Positions 6,225 to 6,282 of a stretch of DNA of 6,282 nt are shown piece by piece (position 1 is the first letter of the stretch; each line of letters starts with the position of its first letter). Position numbers and translations under genes: made by a program. The notes under the pieces were generated by a model that saw nothing but the letters and a program-made list of their open reading frames with translations, did no database searches and was not told the origin of the DNA. Source of the stretch: an uncultured Clostridia bacterium (lineage in GTDB: Bacteria; Bacillota; Clostridia; Oscillospirales; Ruminococcaceae); the NCBI GenBank assembly GCA_946563605.1, contig CAMNVW010000085.1, positions 1 through 6,282 on the forward strand, read 5' to 3'.

Positions 6225-6282
6225 ATGAGAAAGAAAACATATTTGAAGATGGTGGAATACCAGACCGAGCAATCCGAAAAAC
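6225..6282 (+). CDS. Start of an unidentified gene, cut by window edge
   Basis: An ATG at 6225 opens a frame to the end of the window, giving MRKKTYLKMVEYQTEQSEK as the first 19 residues. GAGGT (6215-6219) lies 5 nt upstream and overlaps the regulator's TGA, so translation is likely coupled. The visible part is basic and hydrophilic, with no membrane helix or motif, so no family can be named. From the usual layout of LytTR systems, a GHKL-type sensor kinase is a reasonable expectation, but nothing visible shows it. Confidence 0.6.
   Translation, partial: MRKKTYLKMVEYQTEQSEK

Noticed and set aside
1..6282. CRISPR arrays, tRNA genes, riboswitches or insertion sequences
   Set aside because: No regularly spaced repeats, cloverleaf sequences, known aptamer cores, transposase fragments or terminal repeats were seen.

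Overview
This 6.3-kb window reads as accessory or environment-response DNA from a Firmicute, most likely a gut-type Clostridia member (Oscillospiraceae/Lachnospiraceae-like). The grounds are strong AGGAGG-type ribosome binding sites, sigma-A-like promoters, intrinsic terminators, mid-range GC, and protein families typical of that group. All convincing genes are on the + strand. No tRNA, rRNA, CRISPR array, transposase or integrase is visible.

Layout. Positions 1-177 hold no confident gene. They contain a cluster of short perfect hairpins and, at the right end, an extended -10 promoter. Next come a translationally overlapping OmpR-family response regulator (199-876) and histidine kinase (869-1780). 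A dense 132-bp intergenic region (1781-1912) follows, with a palindromic operator, an 11-bp-phased direct repeat over a -35-like box, and a 13-bp hairpin ending in a T-run. Then come an ABC ATPase (1913-2584) and an 884-residue two-module FtsX-type permease (2601-5255), closed by a strong terminator (5292-5335). A separate unit begins with a near-perfect promoter (5432-5460), a LytTR-type response regulator (5518-6216) and the first 19 codons of another gene (6225 onward, cut by the window edge).

How it works together (inference). The first four genes have the gene order of Firmicute peptide-antibiotic or cell-envelope-stress modules (regulator, kinase, ATPase, permease). The palindrome before the ATPase fits the TNACA-N4-TGTNA half-site pattern I recall for BceR-type regulators. 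The simplest model is that the kinase phosphorylates the regulator, which activates the transporter promoter. Two parts do not fit the classic Bce design. The kinase has a single N-terminal membrane helix and no extracellular loop. The permease has about 8 helices and two large extracytoplasmic domains instead of 10 helices and one. The transporter itself may therefore supply signal detection. The LytTR system downstream is insulated by the terminator and is probably regulated independently.
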